From an uncultured Clostridia bacterium (GTDB taxonomy: Bacteria; Bacillota; Clostridia; Oscillospirales; Acutalibacteraceae): 62,400 nucleotides of DNA. This document shows positions 51,071 through 58,538 of this stretch, in pieces (the first letter of the stretch is position 1; every line of letters begins with the position of its first letter). The notes beneath the pieces are model-generated. The model did not search any database, was not told where the DNA came from, and saw only the letters and a list, made by a program, of their open reading frames with translations. The translations under genes and the position numbers were made by a program. Location of the stretch: the NCBI GenBank assembly GCA_904397205.1, contig CAJFOO010000057.1, positions 1 through 62,400 of the forward strand, given 5' to 3'.

Positions 51071-52792
51071 TTATCGTAACAGATCCTGGCGGTTGGTGTA
51101 GGAAGTATGGAGCAGATGGTGTGCCTTATCGGATAATGGTTTTTCCAGGAACTCGCCGTAGATTTCTTTGATGGCCGCGGTTTCGTGCGATTTGCGTACC
51201 GGCAGATCGACATCCTGCTGGTATACGGATTTGGTGCGGGCCTTGACCTTTTTCCAACTGCGGATCGGGTTGCCGCCGCCGCCGATGCATCCGCCGGGGC
51301 AGGCCATCACTTCAATGAAGTGGTAATCCGCTTTGCCCGCGCGGACCTTGCGCATCATTTCCCGGGCGTTGCCCAGCCCGTGTACGACGGCCAGCTTCAC
51401 AATGGTGCCGTCGAGATCCACCTGTGCTTCCCGGATGCCTTCCAGGCCGCGCACATCATGGAACTCCACTTTTTCGAGCGTTTTGCCCGTGGCCGCTTCG
51501 TATACGGTACGCAAAGCCGCTTCCATTACGCCGCCGGTTGCCGCGAAGATTTCCCCTGCACCGCTGCCCAGGCCGAAGGGGTTATCGAAGGGGGTTTCCG
51601 GGAGATCGGCAAAATTGATGCCGCTTTCCCGGATCATTTTTGCCAGCTCCTGTACGGTGATCGAAATATCCACGTCCTGCTGGCCGCTGTCGTTCATTTC
51701 CGGCCGCTGGCACTCGAATTTCTTGGCTGTGCAGGGCATGATGGAAATACTGCAAATGTCTTTGGGATCGATCTGTTCCTTTTGGGCAAAGTAGGTTTTG
51801 ATCACCGCACCGAACATCTGCTGGGGCGATTTTGCGGAGGAGAGATGATCGGTATATTTGGGATTGTAGGTCTCGCAGAATTTCACCCATGCCGGGCAGC
51901 AGGAGGTGATCATGGGGAGGGTGCCGCCATTTTTCAGGCGGTCGAGCAGCTCGTATCCTTCCTCCATGATGGTCAGATCGGCGGAGAAGTCGGAGTCAAA
52001 TACCCGGTCAAACCCGATTTTCTTCATAGCGGTTACCAGGCGGCCGGTGCTTACTGTGCCGGGTTCTTCGCCCAGGGCCTCGCCGATGGTGGTGCGCACG
52101 GAAGGCGCAACCTGCGCAACCAGCAGCTTGCCGGCACGCATGTTGTCGTAGATCTTCTGGGTATCGTCGTGGATAGTCAGCGCGCCGACCGGGCAAACCT
52201 GCACGCACTGCCCGCAGTTAACACATACGGTCTCGCTCATGTTTTTGCCATAGGGCGGCACCACAATGGTGTCAAAGCCGCGGTTCTCCTTGCCGATGAC
52301 CGCGATGGTCTGCACGTCGCCGCAGGCTTCAATGCAGCGGGTGCACAGGATGCACTTGGCCGGGTCGCGCACAATGGAGGTGGAGCCGTCGTCCACGGTG
52401 TGGGGGCGGCGGTCCAGGGGATAGCGCAGCGGGCGGGCCATATTCAGTTCCTGCGTGAGATCCTGCAGTTCACAATAGCCGTTTTTGTTGCAGGTGAGGC
52501 ATTCCTGCGGATGGCGGGCCAAAATCAGCTCCAGAATGTTCCGGCGCGCCTGGATGACCTTGGGGGAAGCGGTGTGGATAACCATGCCTTCGCTGACCGG
52601 GTAGCTGCACGCGGCTTGCAGAAGGCGCTGGCCCTCTACTTCCACGACGCAGATGCGGCAGACCGATTTGATTTTCTGATCCTCATGATAGCACAGCGTG
52701 GGGATCTTGATGTCGGCCAGGCGGGCGGCCTGCAAAATGGTCATGCCTTCTTCCACCTGTAAGGACTGGCCGTCAATTTGAATGTTTACCAT
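51071..52792 (-). CDS. hydA: [FeFe]-hydrogenase catalytic subunit (HydA/HndD)
   Basis: This subunit makes or uses H2 at an H-cluster, coupled to NAD(P)H and ferredoxin through HydBC. The 573-residue protein has an N-terminal plant-type [2Fe-2S] domain (CYHEDQKIKSVCRICVVEV), a His-ligated cluster region (ARHPQECLTCNKNGYCELQ), two 4Fe-4S motifs (CILCTRCIEAC and CVNCGQCVQVCP) and the three H-cluster motifs TSCCPAWVKFCE, MPCTAKKFE and MACPGGCIGGGG, followed by the small-subunit-like tail. All catalytic cysteines are present. It is the last gene of hydCBA. Confidence 0.95.
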   Translation of the reverse strand: MVNIQIDGQSLQVEEGMTILQAARLADIKIPTLCYHEDQKIKSVCRICVVEVEGQRLLQAACSYPVSEGMVIHTASPKVIQARRNILELILARHPQECLTCNKNGYCELQDLTQELNMARPLRYPLDRRPHTVDDGSTSIVRDPAKCILCTRCIEACGDVQTIAVIGKENRGFDTIVVPPYGKNMSETVCVNCGQCVQVCPVGALTIHDDTQKIYDNMRAGKLLVAQVAPSVRTTIGEALGEEPGTVSTGRLVTAMKKIGFDRVFDSDFSADLTIMEEGYELLDRLKNGGTLPMITSCCPAWVKFCETYNPKYTDHLSSAKSPQQMFGAVIKTYFAQKEQIDPKDICSISIMPCTAKKFECQRPEMNDSGQQDVDISITVQELAKMIRESGINFADLPETPFDNPFGLGSGAGEIFAATGGVMEAALRTVYEAATGKTLEKVEFHDVRGLEGIREAQVDLDGTIVKLAVVHGLGNAREMMRKVRAGKADYHFIEVMACPGGCIGGGGNPIRSWKKVKARTKSVYQQDVDLPVRKSHETAAIKEIYGEFLEKPLSDKAHHLLHTSYTNRQDLLR

Positions 52793-52810
52793 AGCTGATT
52801 CCCCTCCTCC

Positions 52811-54088
52811 TTATTGCATCTGCCCGCATACCGGGCAGCAGTCTTTGTCAATATGATGGGTGTATACATCCGCAAAGTTTTGCAGGCTGGTCAGCACCGG
52901 CACAGCCGTGGAGTGTCCCAGGCCGCACAAAGCGGCAATCCGCATGGTGCTGGCCAGGTCGATAATGGTATCTATATCGTGCACGGTGCCCCGGTTTTCA
53001 CTGATTTTGCAAATCAATTCATACAGCCGGGTTCCGCCTTCGCGGCAGGGCGTACATTTGCCGCAGGATTCGGAACGGAAAAAGTCGAGATTGTTGCGTA
53101 CAATGTCCACAATGCAGTTGGTGTCGTCAATCACAAAGATGGTACCGCATCCCAGCCGTCCGCCCGAAGCGGAAACATGGTCGATGTCCAGCGGCAGGTC
53201 AATCTGGTCGGCGTTGATGATCGCGCCGGAGCTGCCGCCGGTCTGTACGGCCAAGAGGCCCTTGCCGTCCGGGATGCCGCCGCATACGTCGTAGATAATT
53301 TCCTTGAGGTTGACGCCCATGGGGAATTCATACACACCCCGGCGGCTGACGTTGCCGCACACGGTGAAGAGTTTGGTGCCGGGGCTGTTCGGCGATCCGA
53401 TCCCACGGTACCACTCGGCCCCATGGCGCAGGATGGGAGGGATGTTGGCAAGGGTTTCGACGTTGTTGAGGACGGTGGGTTTTCCAAACAGGCCCTTGGA
53501 GCCGGGGAACGGGGGACGGAAGCGGGGTTCGCCGCGGCGGCCTTCAATGGACTCAAACAGGGCGGTTTCCTCGCCGCATACATATGCCCCCGCGCCCGAA
53601 TGCAGTTCAATATCAAAATCGTACCCGGAACCCAGGATATTCTTGCCCAGGCATCCGGCCAGGCGGGCATTTTCCAAAGCATCCTCGAGCAGGGGACGGA
53701 TGTAGGTATACTCGGCGCGCAGATAGATAAAGCCCTTGTGAGAGTCGATGGCCTTGGCGGCAATGGCCATGCCTTCAAAGATGCTGTTGGGGTCGGCGCT
53801 CATCAGGACGCGGTCCTTGTTGGTGCCGGGTTCGCCTTCGTCGGCGTTGCACACCACATATTTGGTATCGTCCTGGGCGTTTTTGGCAAACTGGAGCTTC
53901 ATATGGGTGGGGAAGCCCGCCCCGCCCCGGCCGCGCAGGCCGGCTTCCTTGAGCAGATTGATAATTTCCTGCCCGTCCATAGAGAGCGCTTTTTTCAGCG
54001 CTTCATACCCGCCGGTCTGGATGTAATCCTGCACGTTTTTCGGGTCGATCTTATCTTTGTTCCGCAGCAAAATACGCATTTCTTCCAT
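52811..54088 (-). CDS. hydB: Electron-bifurcating hydrogenase flavoprotein subunit (HydB/NuoF-like)
   Basis: The 425-residue NuoF-type subunit binds FMN, NAD(P) and a 4Fe-4S cluster. Visible motifs are the flavin loop GLRGRGGAGFPT, CNADEGEPGTNKDR, GAGAYVCGEETAL and the cluster motif SCGKCTPCREGG near residue 350. The N-terminal thioredoxin-like domain and the C-terminal ferredoxin domain seen in longer HydB proteins are absent, although the end has a CCPVCG motif. It sits between hydC (3 bases) and hydA (18 bases). Confidence 0.93.
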   Translation of the reverse strand: MEEMRILLRNKDKIDPKNVQDYIQTGGYEALKKALSMDGQEIINLLKEAGLRGRGGAGFPTHMKLQFAKNAQDDTKYVVCNADEGEPGTNKDRVLMSADPNSIFEGMAIAAKAIDSHKGFIYLRAEYTYIRPLLEDALENARLAGCLGKNILGSGYDFDIELHSGAGAYVCGEETALFESIEGRRGEPRFRPPFPGSKGLFGKPTVLNNVETLANIPPILRHGAEWYRGIGSPNSPGTKLFTVCGNVSRRGVYEFPMGVNLKEIIYDVCGGIPDGKGLLAVQTGGSSGAIINADQIDLPLDIDHVSASGGRLGCGTIFVIDDTNCIVDIVRNNLDFFRSESCGKCTPCREGGTRLYELICKISENRGTVHDIDTIIDLASTMRIAALCGLGHSTAVPVLTSLQNFADVYTHHIDKDCCPVCGQMQ

Positions 54089-54091
54089 CTG

Positions 54092-54601
54092 TCACACATC
54101 CTCTCGAATATATTGCTTAATGAGCTGGGTAGCGCTGTCCGGGGTCAGGTTTCCATATGTCCGGTCGTTGATCATGATAGCGGGGGATACGTCGCAGATG
54201 CCAAGGCAGGGGCAATACTCCAGGGTAAAGCGGCCGTCCTCGGTGGTCTGGCCCATTTTGATGCGCAGGGCGTCCTCCATGGCCTTGACCACTTCCTTGG
54301 CGCCGTGCACATGGCAGGGGGCGCTTTCACACATGCGGATGATGTATTTGCCCCGGGGCTTGACGGAAAGCATGGCGTAAAAGGTGATAAAGCTGTATAC
54401 CTGGGTCTGGGGAAGGCCCATTTCCCGGGCGATAACCGCAGCGACGTCCTCGGAGAATGCGCGCACGACCTTCTGCACCTCAATGATGACGGTCATGAGC
54501 ATTTCGGGACGGTTTTTGTAGGGCGCGGCAATTTGCGCCACCTGGACCAGCTTGTCGGATGAAGTCTTGTGGCTGTAGGAATTGTACGTATCTTGGTTCA
54601 T
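54092..54601 (-). CDS. hydC: Electron-bifurcating hydrogenase small subunit (HydC/NuoE-like)
   Basis: The 169-residue thioredoxin-like [2Fe-2S] protein has the NuoE cysteines in CESAPCHVHGA and EYCPCLGICDVSPA. It passes electrons to HydB. AGGAGGAA precedes the ATG. It is the first gene of the operon, behind a 130-base leader with a hairpin. With hydB and hydA it forms a complete trimeric HydABC; a separate hndB is not present. Confidence 0.93.
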   Translation of the reverse strand: MNQDTYNSYSHKTSSDKLVQVAQIAAPYKNRPEMLMTVIIEVQKVVRAFSEDVAAVIAREMGLPQTQVYSFITFYAMLSVKPRGKYIIRMCESAPCHVHGAKEVVKAMEDALRIKMGQTTEDGRFTLEYCPCLGICDVSPAIMINDRTYGNLTPDSATQLIKQYIREDV

Positions 54602-54648
54602 ACCGGGTTCCTCCTAAATAGCAGACTGTTTGGGAAAAGGATGCAATT

Positions 54649-54698
54649 TGTGTATAAATATAACCAAACCTTGCAAGGGTTTGGTGTCGGAATACACA
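54649..54698 (-). promoter_or_regulatory. Structured leader of the hydrogenase operon
   Basis: An outer TGTGTA/TACACA pair encloses an inner ACCAAACC/GGTTTGGT stem with a 7-base loop. The element lies in the 5' untranslated region, about 50 bases before hydC. It may be an RNA thermometer-like, protein-binding or stability element; no known riboswitch core is recognised. Confidence 0.45.
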
Positions 54699-54716
54699 AA
54701 ATACATAAGATTGGAT

Positions 54717-54737
54717 GCAATTTTTTAAACAAATTGC
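54717..54737 (-). promoter_or_regulatory. Operator-like dyad at the hydrogenase transcription start
   Basis: GCAATTT-N7-AAATTGC is a perfect inverted repeat just downstream of the predicted start. GGATGCAATTT also occurs as an 11-base direct repeat at 54639 and 54714. The site resembles a Rex site only in part (see rejected items). Confidence 0.5.
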
Positions 54738-54748
54738 GTAATATATTT

Positions 54749-54777
54749 ATTATATCATTTAGGGGGGAAAAAGTCAA
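54749..54777 (-). promoter_or_regulatory. Promoter of hydCBA
   Basis: On the minus strand TTGACT (complement of 54772-54777), a 17-base spacer and TATAAT (complement of 54749-54754). The rest of the 389-base gap, 54778-54963, is AT-rich and holds the palindrome at 54934-54955. Confidence 0.8.
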
Positions 54778-54933
54778 CAAGCAAAGAAAGGATTTTTTCT
54801 ATGCGTTTCTTTTTCGGGAAATGGAGAGAAAATAGACAAATTTAGTATATTTTCCTCTGTTTTTCTTGGGAAAAGAAGGAAGAACAAATGCCTATATCCC
54901 GCCAGGATTTCCCGCGGGATTGTTCTGGTTTTC

Positions 54934-54955
54934 AAAATGTATAATTATACATTTT
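54934..54955. repeat. Perfect 22-bp palindrome
   Basis: The sequence from 54934 to 54955 reads the same on both strands, with ATGTAT and ATACAT half sites around AATT. It lies beyond the traX-like gene's terminator. It could be an operator for an unknown dimeric regulator. Confidence 0.6.
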
Positions 54956-54963
54956 TTAAGAAT

Positions 54964-54989
54964 AAAAAACGGCCGCCTTACGGCAGCCG
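54964..54989 (-). terminator. Terminator of the TraX-like gene
   Basis: On the minus strand CGGCTGCC-GTAA-GGCGGCCG (one T-G pair) is followed by six Ts. Confidence 0.8.
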
Positions 54990-54990
54990 G

Positions 54991-55845
54991 TCACGAGACG
55001 GCAAACAGGATCGCAAGCAAAACCAGAATGTGCCCGGGATAGAACACATAGAAAAACCACTTTAGGAATTTGCTCCGCGGGCCGGATTTCCCCCGGTACA
55101 GCAGGGTAAGCGCTGCGGCGGTCAGCTGGGCCGCCCCGTAAATCAGATACAGCCCGGTTTGAGATGGGGCATTACGGCAAAGCTGCAGGGTATACCAGGC
55201 AATCGCACAGCCTGGCAGGACAATTTGCAGGGTTTTTCCCAATAGGGGAGGCGCACCGTGCTCCTGGAACCAGAATGCCTCGTAAAACGCTACAATCAAG
55301 GGGATACCCAACTGGGAATATTCGCAGTGGATCCACCCGGAAACCACGGTCAGCGCGCCTGCGGCAGCCAGCCCCAGCAAATGCCCCAGCCATACCCGCT
55401 TTTGGGCTTGTCCCCAGCGGATCAGGGCCCGCAGGATCGAAAGCGCCAGCAGCCCAAGGCTCAGCACAAATAGGACGTTGAGCGTGCTGGTAAAGACCGG
55501 CAGGAAGATATTTAACGAGGAAAACACCCCGGCCTGCGGCTGGTTTTGCAGGTGCAGGGGCGGCAGGCCCATCACCTGCCGGAGCATGAGGGTATAGGGG
55601 ATCTGCGAGAGGAAGGCGAACAGCAAAAGCCGTCCCCCATACTTTGCCGGGGAGCGGGTATACCGGAATCCCAGGACAATCAGCCAGCAGTACAAGGGGA
55701 ACGCCAGGCGGCCGATCACGCGGAAGATGGGGTACTCGGGGAAAAACATGGCCCCCACATGGTCGATGACCATAAACAGGCTGGTGAGGATCTTGAACCA
55801 GAAGGACGAAAGCCCTCCGGCTGCCGCGTTAACTGCCCCGCTCAT
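54991..55845 (-). CDS. TraX-family membrane protein
   Basis: The 284-residue protein has about eight membrane helices and the TraX start pattern SSFWFKILTSLFMVIDHVGAMFFPEYPIFRVIGRLAFPLYCWLIVLGF split across residues 13-60. TraX acetylates F-pilin in enterobacteria, while chromosomal members in Firmicutes are presumed membrane acyltransferases of unknown substrate. Its start overlaps the end of the TtcA-like gene by 17 bases, so the two are co-translated. Confidence 0.8.
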   Translation of the reverse strand: MSGAVNAAAGGLSSFWFKILTSLFMVIDHVGAMFFPEYPIFRVIGRLAFPLYCWLIVLGFRYTRSPAKYGGRLLLFAFLSQIPYTLMLRQVMGLPPLHLQNQPQAGVFSSLNIFLPVFTSTLNVLFVLSLGLLALSILRALIRWGQAQKRVWLGHLLGLAAAGALTVVSGWIHCEYSQLGIPLIVAFYEAFWFQEHGAPPLLGKTLQIVLPGCAIAWYTLQLCRNAPSQTGLYLIYGAAQLTAAALTLLYRGKSGPRSKFLKWFFYVFYPGHILVLLAILFAVS

Positions 55846-56716
55846 ATTCGTCCAAAAAGGTGCGCACCGGGCCGTCGTCGTGGAACCGGTAGCCGATCAC
55901 CGTCTGCAAGTTGATGTTGTGGATGCTGCGGAAAATATTTTTGTCGATATTGGGGGAGTCCTGCCGCAGTCGGCGGATCAGGGCTTTGGTTTCCTGGCGT
56001 TTGGAAACCCCCTGCTCCGGGGCGGCGGCGCACTGCTCGGTGAAACGGCAGGCGCACTGCAAAAATTCCAGCCGGTGGTAGTTGCGCCAGGCGATGATGT
56101 GTTCTTCTTTCACCAGATAAAGCGGGCGGATCAGTTCCATGCCCGCAAAATTTGTACTGTGCAGCTTGGGCATCATGGTTTTGAATTCCGCGCCGTACAA
56201 GAGGCTCATCAGGATGGTTTCGACTGCATCGTCAAAGTGATGTCCCAGGGCAATCTTGTTGCAGCCGAGGGCCTGGGCCTGTTTATAGAGGTATCCCCGG
56301 CGCATCCGGGCGCACAGGTAGCAGGGGGAGCCGCCCGCCTGCTCCACCACCCGGAAGATGGGGCTGTCGAAGATCCGGATCGGGATCTCAAGCCGGGCGG
56401 CATTGTCCACGATTTTCTGGCGGTTCTGCGGGGTATAGCCGGGATCCATCACCAGGTACTGCACGGAAAAGGGGATCTCGCTGTACTTTTGCAGGTGCTG
56501 CATACATTTTGCCAGCAGCATGGAATCCTTGCCGCCGGAGATGCATACGGCAATGGCGTCGCCTTCCTGGATCAGATGGTAATCCTTGATCCCTCCAACG
56601 AAGGGGTTCCAGATGGTTTTGCGGAATTTTTTGATGATGCTGCGTTCCGCCTCCGCAGCGGGGGAGAGGAGTTTCCCGTTTCGGCTGCGCAGGGATTTGG
56701 TTTCTATGGCAATCAC
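55829..56716 (-). CDS. TtcA/TilS-superfamily tRNA-modifying ATPase
   Basis: The 295-residue N-type ATP pyrophosphatase has the PP-loop ISGGKDSML (near residue 60) and the PCYLCARMRRGYLY motif (near 130) typical of TtcA, which thiolates C32 of tRNA using an Fe-S cluster. GHHFDDAVET follows. Further cysteines occur in CACRFTEQC. The start is a GTG at 56716 with no strong Shine-Dalgarno site. The tRNA substrate remains inferred. Confidence 0.8.
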   Translation of the reverse strand: MIAIETKSLRSRNGKLLSPAAEAERSIIKKFRKTIWNPFVGGIKDYHLIQEGDAIAVCISGGKDSMLLAKCMQHLQKYSEIPFSVQYLVMDPGYTPQNRQKIVDNAARLEIPIRIFDSPIFRVVEQAGGSPCYLCARMRRGYLYKQAQALGCNKIALGHHFDDAVETILMSLLYGAEFKTMMPKLHSTNFAGMELIRPLYLVKEEHIIAWRNYHRLEFLQCACRFTEQCAAAPEQGVSKRQETKALIRRLRQDSPNIDKNIFRSIHNINLQTVIGYRFHDDGPVRTFLDEYERGS

Positions 56717-56851
56717 CTCGGTTTCGTTTCATTTCTTTGTATTTTTCTATTATACCGCATCCGGTCCGGATTGACAAATCTTTATGGAAATTTGGATAAA
56801 AAAGTTTCTTTGTTTTCTACAAATAAAATGTAAAAAACTGGGGGAGGGAAA

Positions 56852-56880
56852 TTGATTCCTGCCGGAAAGTATGGTATGCT
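56852..56880 (+). promoter_or_regulatory. Promoter of the sodium symporter gene
   Basis: TTGATT (56852-56857) and TATGCT (56875-56880) with a 17-base spacer. The transcript would have a leader of about 85 bases. Confidence 0.6.
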
Positions 56881-56971
56881 AATACGGTTGTGAGTGTTTT
56901 AACAATCGTTTTCGTTTTGATTTTGAACAAGACAGTTTTACAGACATGCAGCGGAGAAGGAGGGAAAGAGC

Positions 56972-58402
56972 ATGGATGTTTTATTGCAGATTGTCCAAAC
57001 GGTCAACAGCTGGCTGTGGGATTATCTTTTGATCATTTTGCTGTGCGGCACGGGGGTGTACTTCACATTCCGCCTGCGGTTTATCCAGATACGCAAGTTT
57101 GGCATGGCCATGAAAAAGGTATTCGGCGGGTTTTCCCTGCGGGGGCGCGCGCAGAAAGACGGCGGGATGACGTCGTTCCAGTCGCTGGCCACGGCGATTG
57201 CGGCCCAGGTAGGGACGGGTAACCTGGCTGGTGCGGCTACCGCTATGGTGATGGGCGGTCCCGGGGCGATTTTCTGGATGTGGGCGAGCGCATTTTTCGG
57301 GATGGCCACGATTTTTGTGGAGGCCTCGCTGGCACAGAAGTTCCGCAAGGTGGAAAACGGCCAGGTACACGGCGGGCCGGTGTACTACATACGGGCGGTG
57401 TTTAAAGGAAGGTTTGGCCGGGCTTTGGCGGGGATATTTGCCGTACTGATCATGTTCGCGCTTGGTTTCACGGGAAATATGGTGCAGTCCAACTCCATTG
57501 GCGAGGCCTTTGCCGGGACCTTCCGGGGATTTGGGATTGGCCCGGCGGAAGGGGAGTTCAACTACATTTCCCTGATTGTGGGTATTGTGGTGGCTGTTTT
57601 ATCCTTCCTGGTCTTTGTGGGCGGGGTCAAGCGGATTGCTTCCTTGACCGAAAAGCTTGTACCGTTTATGGCCGGGTTTTACATCTTGGGGGCGCTGATT
57701 GTTATTTTTGCCAATATCACCCAGGTGCCGCAGGCATTTGCCCAGATTTTTGTAGGGGCGTTCCAGCCGCAGGCAGTGGTAGGGGGTGCAGTCGGCATCG
57801 GGATCCAGAAGGCTGTACGGTACGGCGTGGCCAGAGGCTTGTTTTCCAATGAAGCCGGTATGGGCTCCACACCGCACGCCCATGCCATGGCAAATGTCAA
57901 GAATCCCTGTGACCAGGGGTTGGCCGCTATCGTGGGGGTTTTTATCGACACGTTTATTATCCTTACCCTGACGGCTTTGGTGATCCTGGTGACAGGCGTC
58001 CTGCCGGCCGGGATGGCAGGGGAATATGAGGGCATTGCGCTGACACAGGCTGGTTTTCAGCAGGTATTCGGCCAGTTCGGCAGTGTGTTTATCTCCATTT
58101 GCACCTTCTTTTTCGCCTTTTCTACCATTATCGGCTGGTATTTTTTTGGGGAAACCAACGTCAATTATTTGTTTGGCAAACGCGCGGTGAAGGTGTATGC
58201 CGTGCTGGTTTCGCTGCTGGTGGTCGTGGGATCGTTCCTGAAGGTAGATTTGGTGTGGTCGATGTCGGATTGCTTCAACGGCCTGATGGTGATCCCAAAC
58301 CTGATTGGGATTCTTGCCCTGAGCGGCGTGATGGTCAAAATGCTCAAAGAGTACGATACGGAAACCCGGCTCAGGCCACGCCGGGAAAAAAGCGGGAAAT
58401 AG
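56972..58402 (+). CDS. Sodium:alanine/glycine symporter (AGCS family)
   Basis: The 476-residue protein has about eleven membrane helices and the family signatures SFQSLATAIAAQVGTGNLAGAATAMVMGGPGA (split across residues 68-100) and GLFSNEAGMGSTPHAHAM (near 290). It imports alanine or glycine with sodium. AGAAGGAGGG precedes the ATG. It is monocistronic and ends at a strong terminator. Confidence 0.93.
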   Translation: MDVLLQIVQTVNSWLWDYLLIILLCGTGVYFTFRLRFIQIRKFGMAMKKVFGGFSLRGRAQKDGGMTSFQSLATAIAAQVGTGNLAGAATAMVMGGPGAIFWMWASAFFGMATIFVEASLAQKFRKVENGQVHGGPVYYIRAVFKGRFGRALAGIFAVLIMFALGFTGNMVQSNSIGEAFAGTFRGFGIGPAEGEFNYISLIVGIVVAVLSFLVFVGGVKRIASLTEKLVPFMAGFYILGALIVIFANITQVPQAFAQIFVGAFQPQAVVGGAVGIGIQKAVRYGVARGLFSNEAGMGSTPHAHAMANVKNPCDQGLAAIVGVFIDTFIILTLTALVILVTGVLPAGMAGEYEGIALTQAGFQQVFGQFGSVFISICTFFFAFSTIIGWYFFGETNVNYLFGKRAVKVYAVLVSLLVVVGSFLKVDLVWSMSDCFNGLMVIPNLIGILALSGVMVKMLKEYDTETRLRPRREKSGK

Positions 58403-58407
58403 TTTTG

Positions 58408-58451
58408 CAGGCGGGTGTATGGACAGCATACGCCGGCCTGTTTTTCTTTTT
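58408..58451 (+). terminator. Terminator of the symporter gene
   Basis: A 14-base stem (58408-58421... with 58427-58440) with one mismatch and one T-G pair, followed by TTTTTCTTTTT. Confidence 0.8.
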
Positions 58452-58464
58452 GGAGAATGGATGG

Positions 58465-58522
58465 TTGACAAATGTGGAGCGATATGGTATAGTAAAGCAA
58501 ACACACCTCCATGGAGGGGTGT
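58465..58522 (+). promoter_or_regulatory. copA promoter with CsoR-type operator
   Basis: TTGACA (58465-58470), a 17-base spacer and TATAGT (58488-58493) form the promoter. ACACACCTCCATGGAGGGGT (58501-58520, continuing GT) is a dyad with C/G tracts flanked by A/T, the layout of CsoR sites. It covers the transcription start, so CsoR binding would block copA-csoR until copper enters. Confidence 0.65.
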
Positions 58523-58538
58523 ATCAGGAGGTGGAGGA

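Noticed and set aside
54717-54737. Rex (NADH-sensing) operator at the hydrogenase promoter
   Set aside because: The dyad shares TTGTTTA-like sequence but does not fit TTGTTAANNNNTTAACAA on both halves. I kept it as an unnamed operator-like dyad.
56388-56777. Minus-strand 129-codon frame overlapping the TtcA-like gene
   Set aside because: It is a shifted frame of the PP-loop gene, which carries all conserved motifs in the other frame.
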